DNA of 52,386 nt, taken from positions 1 through 52,386 of IMG/VR virus record IMGVR_UViG_3300028840_005521, one strand, 5' to 3'. Both the position numbers and the translations under genes were made by a program. Shown here in pieces: positions 14,209 to 21,323 of the stretch. Each line of letters begins with the position of its first letter. Positions within the stretch are counted from its first letter, which is position 1. The notes beneath the pieces were generated by a model. It was not told where the DNA came from and ran no database searches. It was given only the letters and a program-made list of their open reading frames with translations. This stretch comes from a virus.

Positions 14209-14594
14209 CGCTTCACCCCCCCGCTAACCGTCCGCAACTCGTCGGCGTCAAACTCGAACCAGCACCACGCCAGATCGCCTATGGGCCAGAGTTTGATCGT
14301 GCGGCCATTCAGATACCGGAATACCGGCCGCATCGTCCACTGGCTACCGTCGTCCGGGTAGGTGACAACGATGTCACCGTTCGGTTGCGCCTCTAGCCGG
14401 TTACTCTCCCCGTCGTTGAACAATGTGCGTTGCTCGGATAGCACCGTTGCCATGCCAACACTGTCGACATAAGGCACCGACCATCCGTTCCAATGTTCGC
14501 CTTTCACAACGTACGCAGGGATTGGTGGTAGCCATTCCTCGTCGAGCATCCGCCAGTCGCCCGTGATCTCGGTTCGTGTCAACTCGCTAAGCAT
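14205..14594 (-). CDS. Hypothetical protein, 129 aa
   Basis: The product is a mixed alpha/beta protein with many Trp and Asp residues ([36 protein letters not shown]). It overlaps the upstream gene by 8 nt. It resembles small actinophage early proteins of unknown function in composition only. Confidence 0.6.
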   Translation of the reverse strand: MLSELTRTEITGDWRMLDEEWLPPIPAYVVKGEHWNGWSVPYVDSVGMATVLSEQRTLFNDGESNRLEAQPNGDIVVTYPDDGSQWTMRPVFRYLNGRTIKLWPIGDLAWCWFEFDADELRTVSGGVKR

Positions 14595-14784
14595 TGTCGA
14601 CTTCCTTTACTGGGTAGTCGGCCGGAATCGGTTCGCCATCGTGGTAGTACTCGAATGGGCAGCGGCCACTAGGCACGGGCGTCATTTGAGTACTAATGCT
14701 GTCGTCCCATGATCGGCCGCAGTTTCCGCATGTTGCTATGTCGAATCGGTTAGGCCGGGTTTCCCCGGGAATTTGGGTAGCCAT
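14587..14784 (-). CDS. Zinc-ribbon protein, 65 aa
   Basis: CGNCGRSWDDS...PSGRCPFEYYH gives a CxxC / C...H site, a pattern seen in many small actinophage proteins. AGGAAAGGAAC precedes the ATG at 14784, and the upstream stop overlaps it (TAATG). The first codons (MATQIPGETRP) coincide with the CCCGGG-rich repeat also found near 9.38 and 17.2 kb. Confidence 0.68.
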   Translation of the reverse strand: MATQIPGETRPNRFDIATCGNCGRSWDDSISTQMTPVPSGRCPFEYYHDGEPIPADYPVKEVDNA

Positions 14785-15002
14785 TAGGTTCCTTTCCTTG
14801 TGGCGTTTGGTCCTTTGCGCCGGGCGTTCACTCGGCGCCCCATGTCGTGTCGGTGGCCTACCAGCCGGGCTAGGCGAACCGTGCCCGGGTCGATCCTTGG
14901 CCCGTTCTTGTGTCGGTTAATCGTGTGGCATGGGTCGACCGATACGGCGTACACATGGCACGCTACGCAGCATCGGTCGGGACGGTGCAACCCATGAATC
15001 AC
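14784..15002 (-). CDS. Basic Cys/His-rich protein, possible HNH-like
   Basis: The 72-residue product has RCCVACHVYAVSVDPCHTIN and later GHRHDMGRR, a Cys/His set that could form a zinc or HNH-like fold, but no complete HNH motif is present. The GTG start at 15002 overlaps the upstream stop (GTGA) with GGGGGGAA before it, and the TAA overlaps the next ATG. The coupling supports a real gene. Confidence 0.5.
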   Translation of the reverse strand: MIHGLHRPDRCCVACHVYAVSVDPCHTINRHKNGPRIDPGTVRLARLVGHRHDMGRRVNARRKGPNATRKGT

Positions 15003-15175
15003 TGTTCCCCCCCTTCATGCTCGGCCGCGTAATGGTCCTGGTATTCTCGTCGGCTGAAGGACTCGCCGTCCTTGCGATCAATCAACATGATCTCCACGCC
15101 GCACGCTGGACAGGACACAATCAGATTGGCGCCTAGCCACGCGACAGACCGGGCGTAGGGGATTCCGATACTCAT
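14999..15175 (-). CDS. C2H2-like zinc-finger protein, 58 aa
   Basis: SCPACGVEIM ... YQDHYAAEH forms a CxxC...H-x(4)-H finger. The ATG at 15175 overlaps the upstream stop (TGATG) after AGGAG. A longer open frame to 15355 is not needed. The function is unknown. Confidence 0.62.
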   Translation of the reverse strand: MSIGIPYARSVAWLGANLIVSCPACGVEIMLIDRKDGESFSRREYQDHYAAEHEGGEQ

Positions 15176-15390
15176 CACAAGCTCCTCTGGGATATGCCAT
15201 ACCGGCTCCTCTGGGATATGCCATACCGGTCGGCGAGCACATAGACATCGGTCCAGCTTGATCCGCAATTGACACAACCGCATTCCTGCTTTGCTGTGGC
15301 GCCGTCGACCTCTACTGATCCCCCTTCGATATCGGTGTGGCCGCATACCGGGCACGCGGGTATGACGTCGACCGCTATGTGTGGATTCAT
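15175..15390 (-). CDS. Zinc-ribbon protein with duplicated C-terminus, 71 aa
   Basis: CPVCGHTDIEGG ... ECGCVNCGSSW is a four-cysteine zinc ribbon. A perfect 24-bp tandem repeat near the 3' end duplicates the last eight residues (RYGISQRS twice). AAAGGGG lies 7 nt before the ATG at 15390. The function is unknown. Confidence 0.65.
   Translation of the reverse strand: MNPHIAVDVIPACPVCGHTDIEGGSVEVDGATAKQECGCVNCGSSWTDVYVLADRYGISQRSRYGISQRSL
15181..15228. repeat. Perfect 24-bp tandem duplication
   Basis: 15181-15204 and 15205-15228 are identical (GCTCCTCTGGGATATGCC...). The duplication keeps the reading frame of the zinc-ribbon gene and looks recent. Confidence 0.95.
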
Positions 15391-15908
15391 TAGTATCCCC
15401 TTTCTAATTGCGCGTCCGTCTTGAGGACATCGGCCCCCGCTCGCGCCCTGCTTGCCTCTGTACGCAACCGTTCGGCCCATGCGGCCAATTCGTCGGCCTT
15501 CCCTTCCCATCTAGCAGCTTGCGCGTTGCGGGCGTTCTGGGCGATCTCGGCACGGTTAGCGGTGAAGACTTCATACAGCTCCGGGCCGAAGTCTTCCACT
15601 AATGCTCTCGCATAGCCTTCGGGCAGGGCGGGGAGCATGAAGCTAGGCCGGTCATCGATTGGTGCGCGCTGCAGGCTTCCCCCACCCCACGCGTAATCCC
15701 CGATTCGATTCCAACGCTCAAATTCGATACGCAGATACCCCTGGACTGCTACCCGCTTGCCTGGCGGTACATAGGCCGCGTCATGCATGTGGATCGTGGC
15801 GTAATAGTACGGCTGATCTTGCGGTAGGTCGGTTGATTCATCGACAAACTCGACAGTGAAAGCGTGCTCGCCCCGGTCAAGCGTGTAAGTGAAGTACTTA
15901 TTGGTCAT
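15390..15908 (-). CDS. Hypothetical protein, 172 aa
   Basis: It has a beta-rich N-terminal half (YYYATIHMHDAAYVPPGKRV) and an Ala/Arg-rich coiled-coil C-terminal half (about residues 110-165). AGGAAAGGAC stands 6 nt before the ATG at 15908. It may be a distant paralogue of the 13168-13599 product. Confidence 0.6.
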   Translation of the reverse strand: MTNKYFTYTLDRGEHAFTVEFVDESTDLPQDQPYYYATIHMHDAAYVPPGKRVAVQGYLRIEFERWNRIGDYAWGGGSLQRAPIDDRPSFMLPALPEGYARALVEDFGPELYEVFTANRAEIAQNARNAQAARWEGKADELAAWAERLRTEASRARAGADVLKTDAQLERGY

Positions 15909-15923
15909 TATCTGGTCCTTTCC

Positions 15924-16202
15924 TCAAATCTCTAGTCCCTTGGCGCAACCTTCGCACGCTATTTGGTGCCATCCCTCAAAAGGGCCTGTCCTTTTCATCA
16001 TCGTGCTTGTGTCTATTCCGCAGATCCCAACCTCTGTCCGCTGGGTCTTCGGAACATGCAATACAATATGAACTTGACCGAACGGCTGGCCGGGGGATTG
16101 CTCTCGCCTTAGCTCAATTCGTGTATCGATCATTGCTCTGTTCCTTTCCAGGGCAATCTGTTCCCGCTCGGCCCGGTAATCCCCGGGATATGTGTATGGC
16201 AT
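15924..16202 (-). CDS. Hypothetical zinc-binding protein, 92 aa
   Basis: The C-terminal part has CGID ... HQIACEGCAKG. Two starts are possible in the same frame: ATG 16202, with GAGG 9 nt upstream, which fills the gap to the upstream gene, or ATG 16133, which has the strong GGAAAGGAAC site typical of this arm (69 aa). I list the longer form; the shorter may be the main product. Confidence 0.55.
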   Translation of the reverse strand: MPYTYPGDYRAEREQIALERNRAMIDTRIELRREQSPGQPFGQVHIVLHVPKTQRTEVGICGIDTSTMMKRTGPFEGWHQIACEGCAKGLEI

Positions 16203-16213
16203 TAGCACCGTCC

Positions 16214-16483
16214 TCACCCTTTCGTGTGATAGTTGCGGAGAATCTCGTCGCGCATCCTTGCGGGATATTCCCAGCGGAAACTGCTGGCATAAGTGTCGGT
16301 CACCCGGCTAGCGAACAAATCACCGATCCCCTTGACCCATTCGGCCAGCACTATGTGGCCGTGCAACGGTGACAGTGGGTCGATTAGTTTGAATCCCACT
16401 ACCCGGAAAGTTTCGCCCCCCTGGTCGACTTCGGCACCGACCTCTAGGTTGGCATTGGTGAAGTTGCTGATATGTGTACTCAC
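16214..16483 (-). CDS. Hypothetical protein, 89 aa
   Basis: The product is a mixed alpha/beta protein with GETFRVVGFKLIDPLSPLHG. The GTG at 16483 overlaps the stop of the small basic gene upstream (GTGA), which decides the start. No family is recognised. Confidence 0.6.
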   Translation of the reverse strand: MSTHISNFTNANLEVGAEVDQGGETFRVVGFKLIDPLSPLHGHIVLAEWVKGIGDLFASRVTDTYASSFRWEYPARMRDEILRNYHTKG

Positions 16484-16608
16484 GTGAGCACCCCCTTCAA
16501 CCTCTGTCGCTCGACCCTCCGCCTTGCTCGCTTGCACCCCTTCGCCGCGCGCCGTTCCATCTGCCTCTGCCACCTGGCCAGCTCGCCCCGCTCGCCGCGC
16601 GCCGTCAT
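16480..16608 (-). CDS. Small very basic protein, 42 aa
   Basis: The product is dominated by Arg/Lys (MERRAAKGCKRARRRVERQR) and may bind nucleic acid. The ATG at 16608 overlaps the upstream stop (ATGA), and its stop overlaps the next GTG. Coupling at both ends supports expression. Confidence 0.5.
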   Translation of the reverse strand: MTARGERGELARWQRQMERRAAKGCKRARRRVERQRLKGVLT

Positions 16609-17081
16609 CGGAGCACCAACGATCGCACCATCGAGTTGAATAGGGTCGGGTCGTCGGTTGTCGCTAGGGTCAACTCGTTGAGAGTTTCCCGGACCCATTG
16701 CAGAATGGCGCCGGGGTTCTCGGCGGTCATCATGCGGCCATCCAGCTCGTGGAGTACTTCCAGCATTGAATTGCGGGCATCCATTTCTTGCGCGTCACGT
16801 AGCTCGGCGGTGAGGTCTTCCAGCTCGTATTGCGCCTCGTCTAGCGCATTGGATGCCCGATTGATCTTTTCCTCTAGGGCGAAGAGGGATCTACCGATTG
16901 TCTTCTGGACGCCTTCTATGATTCCCCGCGACCATTCACTGCAATCGCCTTCGGTCTCACTGTCGGTTATCTGATTGAGGTTGCTAGTTGCGGTCTGCAA
17001 CTCGTCAAACTCTTCACCGACTGCTGTCACTGCCCGATGAAGTCTGTACGCTTCATCTGCAAAGTCTATCTTCCTAGCCAT
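16605..17081 (-). CDS. Coiled-coil protein, 158 aa
   Basis: The protein is almost entirely helical with Glu/Leu/Ala heptads (ALEEKINRASNALDEAQYEL). TAGGAAAGGAAC lies 5 nt before the ATG at 17081, and a good leftward promoter lies just upstream. It begins the long operon of coupled small genes that runs to about 9.8 kb. Confidence 0.68.
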   Translation of the reverse strand: MARKIDFADEAYRLHRAVTAVGEEFDELQTATSNLNQITDSETEGDCSEWSRGIIEGVQKTIGRSLFALEEKINRASNALDEAQYELEDLTAELRDAQEMDARNSMLEVLHELDGRMMTAENPGAILQWVRETLNELTLATTDDPTLFNSMVRSLVLR

Positions 17082-17095
17082 TGTCTGTTCCTTTC

Positions 17096-17347
17096 CTATG
17101 GCTTAGAGTCGAGTGTAGTGATTCTGCTACACATTACAAGGGGGTTTTTCTCCGGGATTTTGGGTCCCATTAGGCCCCGGGATTTTGCCTTACCATTTGC
17201 CCCGGGTTTTCGGGTTTCCATTAGGGTTTGGCCGCATGAGCTCTTCCAGGATCTTCCAGAAGGATATGTGTGCCGGCGCATGTGATGACTAGTCACCATA
17301 TGTGTGCCGGCATATATATCCGGTGACGCATATGCACGTCGGTGCAT
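17096..17347 (-). other. Possible ORF over a repeat-rich intergenic region
   Basis: An 83-codon frame (MHRRAYASPDIYAG...) starts at an ATG preceded by AAGGAAACC but has unusual His/Arg/Ser composition and covers palindromes and the promoter of the next gene. The region holds ATATGTGTGCCGGC twice (17264-17277, 17298-17311), TGACTAGTCA (17286-17295), GCATATGC, and two copies of the CCCGGG-rich element (17140-17228). I favour a control region over a gene. Confidence 0.3.
17112..17139 (-). promoter_or_regulatory. Leftward promoter for the small-gene operon
   Basis: Reading leftward, TTGTAA (17139-17134) and TACACT (17117-17112) are separated by 16 nt. The predicted start of transcription near 17105 is about 24 nt before the ATG of the coiled-coil gene. 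Confidence 0.6.
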
Positions 17348-17468
17348 ATGGTTTCCTTCTACTTTCCTTGCTCAAGACCCATATACTGGAAAGTTTTTAG
17401 CCGGCGTCTAGCTGGCACCCTATTCGGTTGTCGGTTGTCGGTTCCTTTCCTTTCGATTGCCTACCGTT

Positions 17469-17501
17469 AAAGGTCCCGCGCCACTAGGACGCGGGACCTT
17501 T
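17469..17501. terminator. Perfect 12-bp hairpin
   Basis: AAAGGTCCCGCG (17469-17480) pairs with 17490-17501 around a 9-nt loop, directly downstream of the leftward 132-aa gene. It shares its stem sequence with the hairpin at 17941-17971. A/T ends on both sides suit a bidirectional terminator. Confidence 0.72.
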
Positions 17502-17509
17502 CACGCTAG

Positions 17510-17908
17510 TCAATCGAGAAGGTCGGCTACGACATATCTATACTCAGTGCCATATTCGAGCAGCAAAGATGCCGGGTCATCATGATTATCCACGACGAGA
17601 CTCATTATGTGCTCCAGGCTATCGACAGATCTAGCCTCACCGGTTTCGCCCTCCACGATTGTCGCGACTGCTAGCGCTACGATCGCGTATTCCCCACTCG
17701 TTCGACCATAACGCGAACAAGGAACCATTCCACTTTCGTCGGTCAAATAAGCTATCGCTTGCGCGTCGGTCAGAGGTCCCAACGAATCAAGGTAACGCAA
17801 CACCGCCCGGGGATAGTTATGCTGACCATACGGTGAGGAATCCTCGTCATGTCGATATTCCTTGTTACATCGGTCACCATGCCCATTGCGGCTATAGCAT
17901 CTGGTCAT
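17510..17908 (-). CDS. Hypothetical protein, 132 aa
   Basis: The N-terminus has CYSRNGHGDRCNKEYRH, a small Cys/His cluster, followed by a helical acidic domain (LGPLTDAQAIAYLTDESG) that could be a winged helix. CGAAAGGAAAGGAA precedes the ATG at 17908. The gene sits between two hairpins with the same stem, so it looks like a self-contained cassette. Confidence 0.62.
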   Translation of the reverse strand: MTRCYSRNGHGDRCNKEYRHDEDSSPYGQHNYPRAVLRYLDSLGPLTDAQAIAYLTDESGMVPCSRYGRTSGEYAIVALAVATIVEGETGEARSVDSLEHIMSLVVDNHDDPASLLLEYGTEYRYVVADLLD

Positions 17909-17940
17909 CTATTCCTTTCCTTTCGTCGACTAAGTATCGG

Positions 17941-17971
17941 GAAAGGTCCCACCAATGGCGCGGGACCTTTC
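17941..17971. terminator. 10-bp hairpin sharing its stem with 17469-17501
   Basis: GAAAGGTCCC (17941-17950) pairs with 17962-17971. It follows the leftward 184-aa gene by 7 nt. The near-identical stem at 17469 suggests a duplicated transcription terminator. Confidence 0.65.
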
Positions 17972-17978
17972 GCGCTAG

Positions 17979-18533
17979 CTAGTCGATAGTGGCGACAGAC
18001 GAACCCGGACGACGCCCGAAGTTATAAGTACTATTAGCCGCCCATCGTGATTTGCTAATTAGGTCCCGATGATATTGGTTCGAAAGGTCGACTAGTTCGA
18101 CCATCCAATATTCATATACCGATTCCGGCTCGGAATACCATTCATAGACCTTATCGACACTTGCTTGATATTTAGTAAACTTTTCACCCTGTTCGTCGAC
18201 TGCTTCGAAGGTATAGCAGTCGACTCCGCGATCCTTGTGATGGATTGTTCTAGTTAAGGTTAGATCGCCACTGGGCGCGATCTTCCAGGCAGAGATGTCA
18301 ACATAAGCTCGATCGTCGTCCAGGGTCCCAACGTCAAGCGCGAACCAGTAAGGCCCATCACCGTAATCGTTGACATATCCGTAGCCGTCGCCACCTCTAA
18401 GTGTTCCGATTCGTTCGGCGGTAGCTTCAGCAGCATATTCCACTGCAGACGGATCATTAGGTCGAAAACCAATTACCCTCGACAAATAGATTTCGCCCAT
18501 TCCTTCGTGATGTGAGATTACAACTAGCGCCAT
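17979..18533 (-). CDS. Hypothetical protein, 184 aa
   Basis: The product is beta-rich and acidic with many Tyr/Asp residues (VNDYGDGPYWFALDVGTLDDDRAYVD). CGAAAGGAAAGGAC stands directly before the ATG at 18533, which is preferred to the longer frame. It is flanked by hairpins and somewhat lower in G+C than the genes to the left. No family is recognised. Confidence 0.62.
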   Translation of the reverse strand: MALVVISHHEGMGEIYLSRVIGFRPNDPSAVEYAAEATAERIGTLRGGDGYGYVNDYGDGPYWFALDVGTLDDDRAYVDISAWKIAPSGDLTLTRTIHHKDRGVDCYTFEAVDEQGEKFTKYQASVDKVYEWYSEPESVYEYWMVELVDLSNQYHRDLISKSRWAANSTYNFGRRPGSSVATID

Positions 18534-18551
18534 GTCCTTTCCTTTCGTCGG

Positions 18552-18597
18552 CACTATGACGCCGACCCCTAATCGGTAGGAGTCGGCGCGGATAGTG
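18552..18597. terminator. Interrupted hairpin after the 212-aa gene
   Basis: CACTAT...ATAGTG (18552-18557/18592-18597) and CGCCGAC...GTCGGCG (18560-18566/18582-18588) form a stem with an internal loop, directly after the leftward 212-aa gene. It is the third hairpin in this block of separately packaged genes. Confidence 0.55.
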
Positions 18598-18598
18598 T

Positions 18599-19237
18599 CT
18601 ACCAAAAGAAGTTATGCGCACACTCTTCAAATTCGCAATTATTAGAATCAGGGTCTCCACACAACAATTCAGCACAGATCAAGTTACCTTCGAAGAAGTC
18701 AACAAGCATATTCTCTGGTAGTACCCGCTCGTTCAACCATTCAAGCGATTCTTGAGCGATCTCGTAGACCCATTCTGTTTCCGGCGATTCTTCAATTGTT
18801 TTTCCTAATCGATAATCCTCAAGTGCCTTCCTGTCTGAAGGTCGCAGTCGGTATCCATATGACACTGCGATATCAATTGCGCGATAAGTGTTATGCCAAC
18901 CTAGGGCCGAATCTAGCCAACAACCGACTTCGCCGGTGAAGGATTGCGTTGGGAGGCATTCCCGACCCCAGCGATTGTCCATTTTCAGCACATCGGAAAG
19001 GATTTCTTCGAACACGTCGCCAGATACCCTTATTGTTTTGTCGGCTGATAGGTAGTTGAGGTGTTTTCTGGTCGTTGGTCCCCACTCATTTTCCATTTCG
19101 CGTAATGTCCACCCTTCGCCGGTGACATATACGCCGATTGGAGTCGAATAGCTGAACCCTACCTTCACATCATGCCCGATTCCGACGATTGAGAAGTTGT
19201 CCCGATTCGTTGGATGATCAATGTCGATACTCATCAT
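18599..19237 (-). CDS. Hypothetical protein, 212 aa
   Basis: The product has a mixed N-terminal half and an acidic helical C-terminal half ending with several cysteines (CAELLCGDPDSNNCEFEEC). TAGAAAGGAAC lies directly before the ATG at 19237. Base composition is more A+T-rich than in the genes further left. No family is recognised. Confidence 0.62.
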   Translation of the reverse strand: MMSIDIDHPTNRDNFSIVGIGHDVKVGFSYSTPIGVYVTGEGWTLREMENEWGPTTRKHLNYLSADKTIRVSGDVFEEILSDVLKMDNRWGRECLPTQSFTGEVGCWLDSALGWHNTYRAIDIAVSYGYRLRPSDRKALEDYRLGKTIEESPETEWVYEIAQESLEWLNERVLPENMLVDFFEGNLICAELLCGDPDSNNCEFEECAHNFFW

Positions 19238-19245
19238 GTTCCTTT

Positions 19246-19323
19246 CTATCGCTTGGTTGCGATTCTTGCGACCAGGACGGCCCTAATGATGACTAGCGCT
19301 ACGATGACAATTCCAGTTTCCAC
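19246..19323 (-). CDS. 25-aa membrane miniprotein
   Basis: A GTG at 19323 with a very strong GGAAAGGAAAGGAA site opens METGIVIVALVIIRAVLVAR..., a single membrane span with a basic tail, ending 9 nt before the next gene start. It is the first gene of the left arm, about 40 nt from a TATAAT promoter. The ribosome site and position support it despite its size. Confidence 0.5.
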   Translation of the reverse strand: METGIVIVALVIIRAVLVARIATKR

Positions 19324-19369
19324 AATTCCTTTCCTTTCCTTGTGGAGTCTTCCCTTTCTCTATCGGTCC

Positions 19370-19399
19370 ATTATAAGCTTGACTGTAGCTATTCTGCAA
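19370..19399 (-). promoter_or_regulatory. Main leftward promoter of the left arm
   Basis: Reading leftward, TTGCAG (19399-19394), an 18-nt spacer and a consensus TATAAT (19375-19370) stand just upstream of the first left-arm genes. It is the clearest sigma70-type promoter seen in the divergent region. Confidence 0.65.
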
Positions 19400-19618
19400 C
19401 TTAATTCGGGCGATTTCTCGATTGCTAATTTTCACCCTTAACGAGCTCTCCCACGACCCCAACGACCCGGCCCATAGCTTCTGGAGTAATAGGTGAGCAA
19501 TAACTTACCTTTCGGTGTAAGGCTAATGGTCAGGGTGTAGCTGCTATGTCGGGCTCAGTGATCATCGGGTCGACAGGTAGCTAGAGAGTTATTGGTAATA
19601 ATTGGAAAAGACTCAATA

Positions 19619-19813
19619 GGTAAATACTGGGAAGGGTGAGAATTATTCTCAACTACCAATGATTGCCAATCGCTCGGCGACCCAGATATTGCCAATTGAG
19701 AATGGATATCAATTGGTAAATATTTCCAGCCGGCAGAGCTCTGGGAAATACTGGAAAACGACTAGTAAATCCTGGAAATGGCAAATACTGGAAACGAATT
19801 TCCAGTAAATGCC
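19619..19813. repeat. Iteron-like 15-bp repeats
   Basis: Six copies approximate GGYAAATACTGGRAA: 19619-19633, 19715-19729 (diverged), 19743-19757, 19764-19778, 19780-19794, and an inverted copy at 19799-19813. Several TTGGTAAT/CAATTGG motifs lie between. Such arrays in an AT-rich setting are typical of replication origins or repressor-binding regions. Confidence 0.62.
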
Positions 19814-19904
19814 AACCACTCCCAGAAAATGGAAAACCCCGGCGAGGACTAGCCCCAAAACCGGGGCATAGCTCACACAATTTTTGCCCCCAAACTGCTG
19901 AAGG

Positions 19905-19985
19905 TTTACTTGTTTAGGAGGTAAGAATGGGGGGGTCATAGGGGTCGTTTACTTGTTTGGATAGTAAGCGGCGGGGTAGTAGAAT
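19905..19985 (+). promoter_or_regulatory. Paired GTTTACTTGTTT repeats and possible rightward promoter
   Basis: GTTTACTTGTTT followed by a GTAAG occurs at 19905-19926 and 19948-19969, 43 bp apart. In the second copy TTGTTT (19953-19958) is followed 18 nt later by TAGTAG (19977-19982), overlapping TAGAAT (19980-19985). It could drive the early rightward genes; the repeats could be activator or repressor sites. Confidence 0.4.
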
Positions 19986-20172
19986 AGGGGCGACGGCACA
20001 CCTGGGCGGGACGCCCCAACCTGCCAACTAATCACGGCAGGGGCAGCTGATAACTGCGAGCGCCACGACAGGTGAGGATGCCGGGGCCCGCGACCCGACA
20101 ACGGCTGCGGAGGCCACCCCCGGCAACCAAGCCGTCAGGCGACCAAAGGAAGGCGCAAGGAAAGGACAACTA

Positions 20173-20490
20173 ATGGACGAACCCAGGTTCACAATCGAGC
20201 ACACCCACCGAGTCGTCAAACTCGAGTACCGGCTGCGACCCGCCAACAAACGGAAGCGCATCGTGCTGCTCGACCACACCGGCAACTACTACAAGGTCGA
20301 CAAAATCATGGTCCACGTCAGCGGCCAAAAGCAAGCCACCGCCGTGTTCTACGGCTACCGCATCATGCCCGACACCGGAGCTCACCTCGACCCGTCCCCC
20401 ACCCACTTCGTACCCGACGAGAAACTGATCGCCGGGATCAAAGAAGAAATCGAAGGGATCGTGCGGCAACAAATCGAAACACTACTATGA
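20173..20490 (+). CDS. Hypothetical protein, 105 aa
   Basis: The first rightward gene. The product is beta-rich and basic in the first 80 residues (RVVKLEYRLRPANKRKRIVLL) with a helical tail. GGAAAGGAC lies 6 nt before the ATG at 20173. The frame stays open upstream without a start codon. No family is recognised. Confidence 0.65.
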   Translation: MDEPRFTIEHTHRVVKLEYRLRPANKRKRIVLLDHTGNYYKVDKIMVHVSGQKQATAVFYGYRIMPDTGAHLDPSPTHFVPDEKLIAGIKEEIEGIVRQQIETLL

Positions 20491-20702
20491 GCGACAGGAG
20501 CAAGATGGACAGCAACGACGTATTGGCCCAAGTACAGGACAAGCTCGAGGCAAGCGACAAAGCCGGCATCGTCGCGATCACCGACAACGGGACAGTCGTG
20601 CTCAACCTCGAGCCGGTAGTGCTCGCCACCCTCAAGGTGCTGGAAGAGAACAACTACCTAGAGCTGGGGCCAGTCAACGAAGAAGACAATGGCGATGGGT
20701 GA
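20487..20702 (+). CDS. Hypothetical protein, 71 aa
   Basis: The ATG overlaps the upstream stop (ATGA). The product is acidic and helical with a short beta centre (IVAITDNGTVVLNLEPVVL). No family is recognised. Confidence 0.62.
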   Translation: MSDRSKMDSNDVLAQVQDKLEASDKAGIVAITDNGTVVLNLEPVVLATLKVLEENNYLELGPVNEEDNGDG

Positions 20703-20790
20703 ACATTGGAAGTCGAACCTGGTAAACACACTGGCGTCCTTAGTGATGCTGGTCTGGGTGCTGGTCGCATTCCTGGAGGTGATTCGGTGA
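20689..20790 (+). CDS. 33-aa membrane miniprotein
   Basis: The product MAMGEHWKSNLVNTLASLVM... is a short polar N-terminus followed by one membrane span. GAAGAAGAC precedes the ATG at 20689; the stop overlaps the next GTG (GTGA). It overlaps the preceding gene by 14 nt. An alternative start is ATG 20695. Confidence 0.5.
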   Translation: MAMGEHWKSNLVNTLASLVMLVWVLVAFLEVIR

Positions 20791-21047
20791 GTGCCGAGAT
20801 GAGTGACGAACAGACACGCATAGTTACGTATAAGACTATGTGGGTACCCGCATCTCCGTTCAAGATCGACGCCGCAAAGTACAAAGATGGAATCTCCGTG
20901 TGGTTGCCGCACCAATGCGACGAATGGGAAATCGTTGGCCGTGCTCCAACCGTCGAGGCCGCAGCGAAAGTGTTGCGAGAGTTTGCCTCCGATCTGTTGA
21001 CGGCTGCCGGTTCGCTGGAGGAACTGATCGGAGGGGTTGATGAGTGA
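20787..21047 (+). CDS. Hypothetical protein, 86 aa
   Basis: The GTG at 20787, coupled to the miniprotein stop and preceded by GGAGG, is preferred to earlier starts. The product begins MSAEMSDEQTR; the block MSDEQTR with its DNA is repeated at the start of the next gene. The central part (WVPASPFKIDAAKYKDG...) is alpha/beta; the family is unknown. Confidence 0.6.
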   Translation: MSAEMSDEQTRIVTYKTMWVPASPFKIDAAKYKDGISVWLPHQCDEWEIVGRAPTVEAAAKVLREFASDLLTAAGSLEELIGGVDE

Positions 21048-21273
21048 CGAACAGACCCGCACCGAACCCCTAATGGAAGCTCTTGAACTGGCCTGGGGGC
21101 TGATAGCCAACGCTAGCAACTGGGATTTAGAGGGACCAGCTATCGGCACCGAATCCCTTCCCAGTTCTCTGTTCGACACCGACGAGATCACATGGGGCCT
21201 AGATGACGAGGACGAGTATCAAATCGTCGCCATGCGTGAGTATGTCGAGCCGTCCGTAGACGACGTGTACTGA
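21040..21273 (+). CDS. Hypothetical acidic protein, 77 aa
   Basis: The ATG at 21040 follows GGAGGGG and overlaps the end of the previous gene. The product begins MSDEQTRTEPLMEALELAW and is acidic throughout. About 20 bp at the start are shared with the upstream gene, pointing to local duplication of the leader. Confidence 0.6.
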   Translation: MSDEQTRTEPLMEALELAWGLIANASNWDLEGPAIGTESLPSSLFDTDEITWGLDDEDEYQIVAMREYVEPSVDDVY

Positions 21274-21323
21274 CCTTTCAGGAGCACGCATAACCACCGA
21301 TATGTATCGGAGAAATCTTGACC

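Larger units (their letters stand above)
19400..20172. promoter_or_regulatory. Gene-free divergent control region, candidate origin
   Basis: Left and right arms diverge here. From left to right it holds an AT-rich part with iteron-like repeats (19590-19835), a CCCCGG...CCGGGG hairpin (19836-19866), paired GTTTACTTGTTT repeats (19905-19969), and a G+C-rich part (19995-20170) that leads to the first rightward gene. No convincing gene was found in it. Confidence 0.65.
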
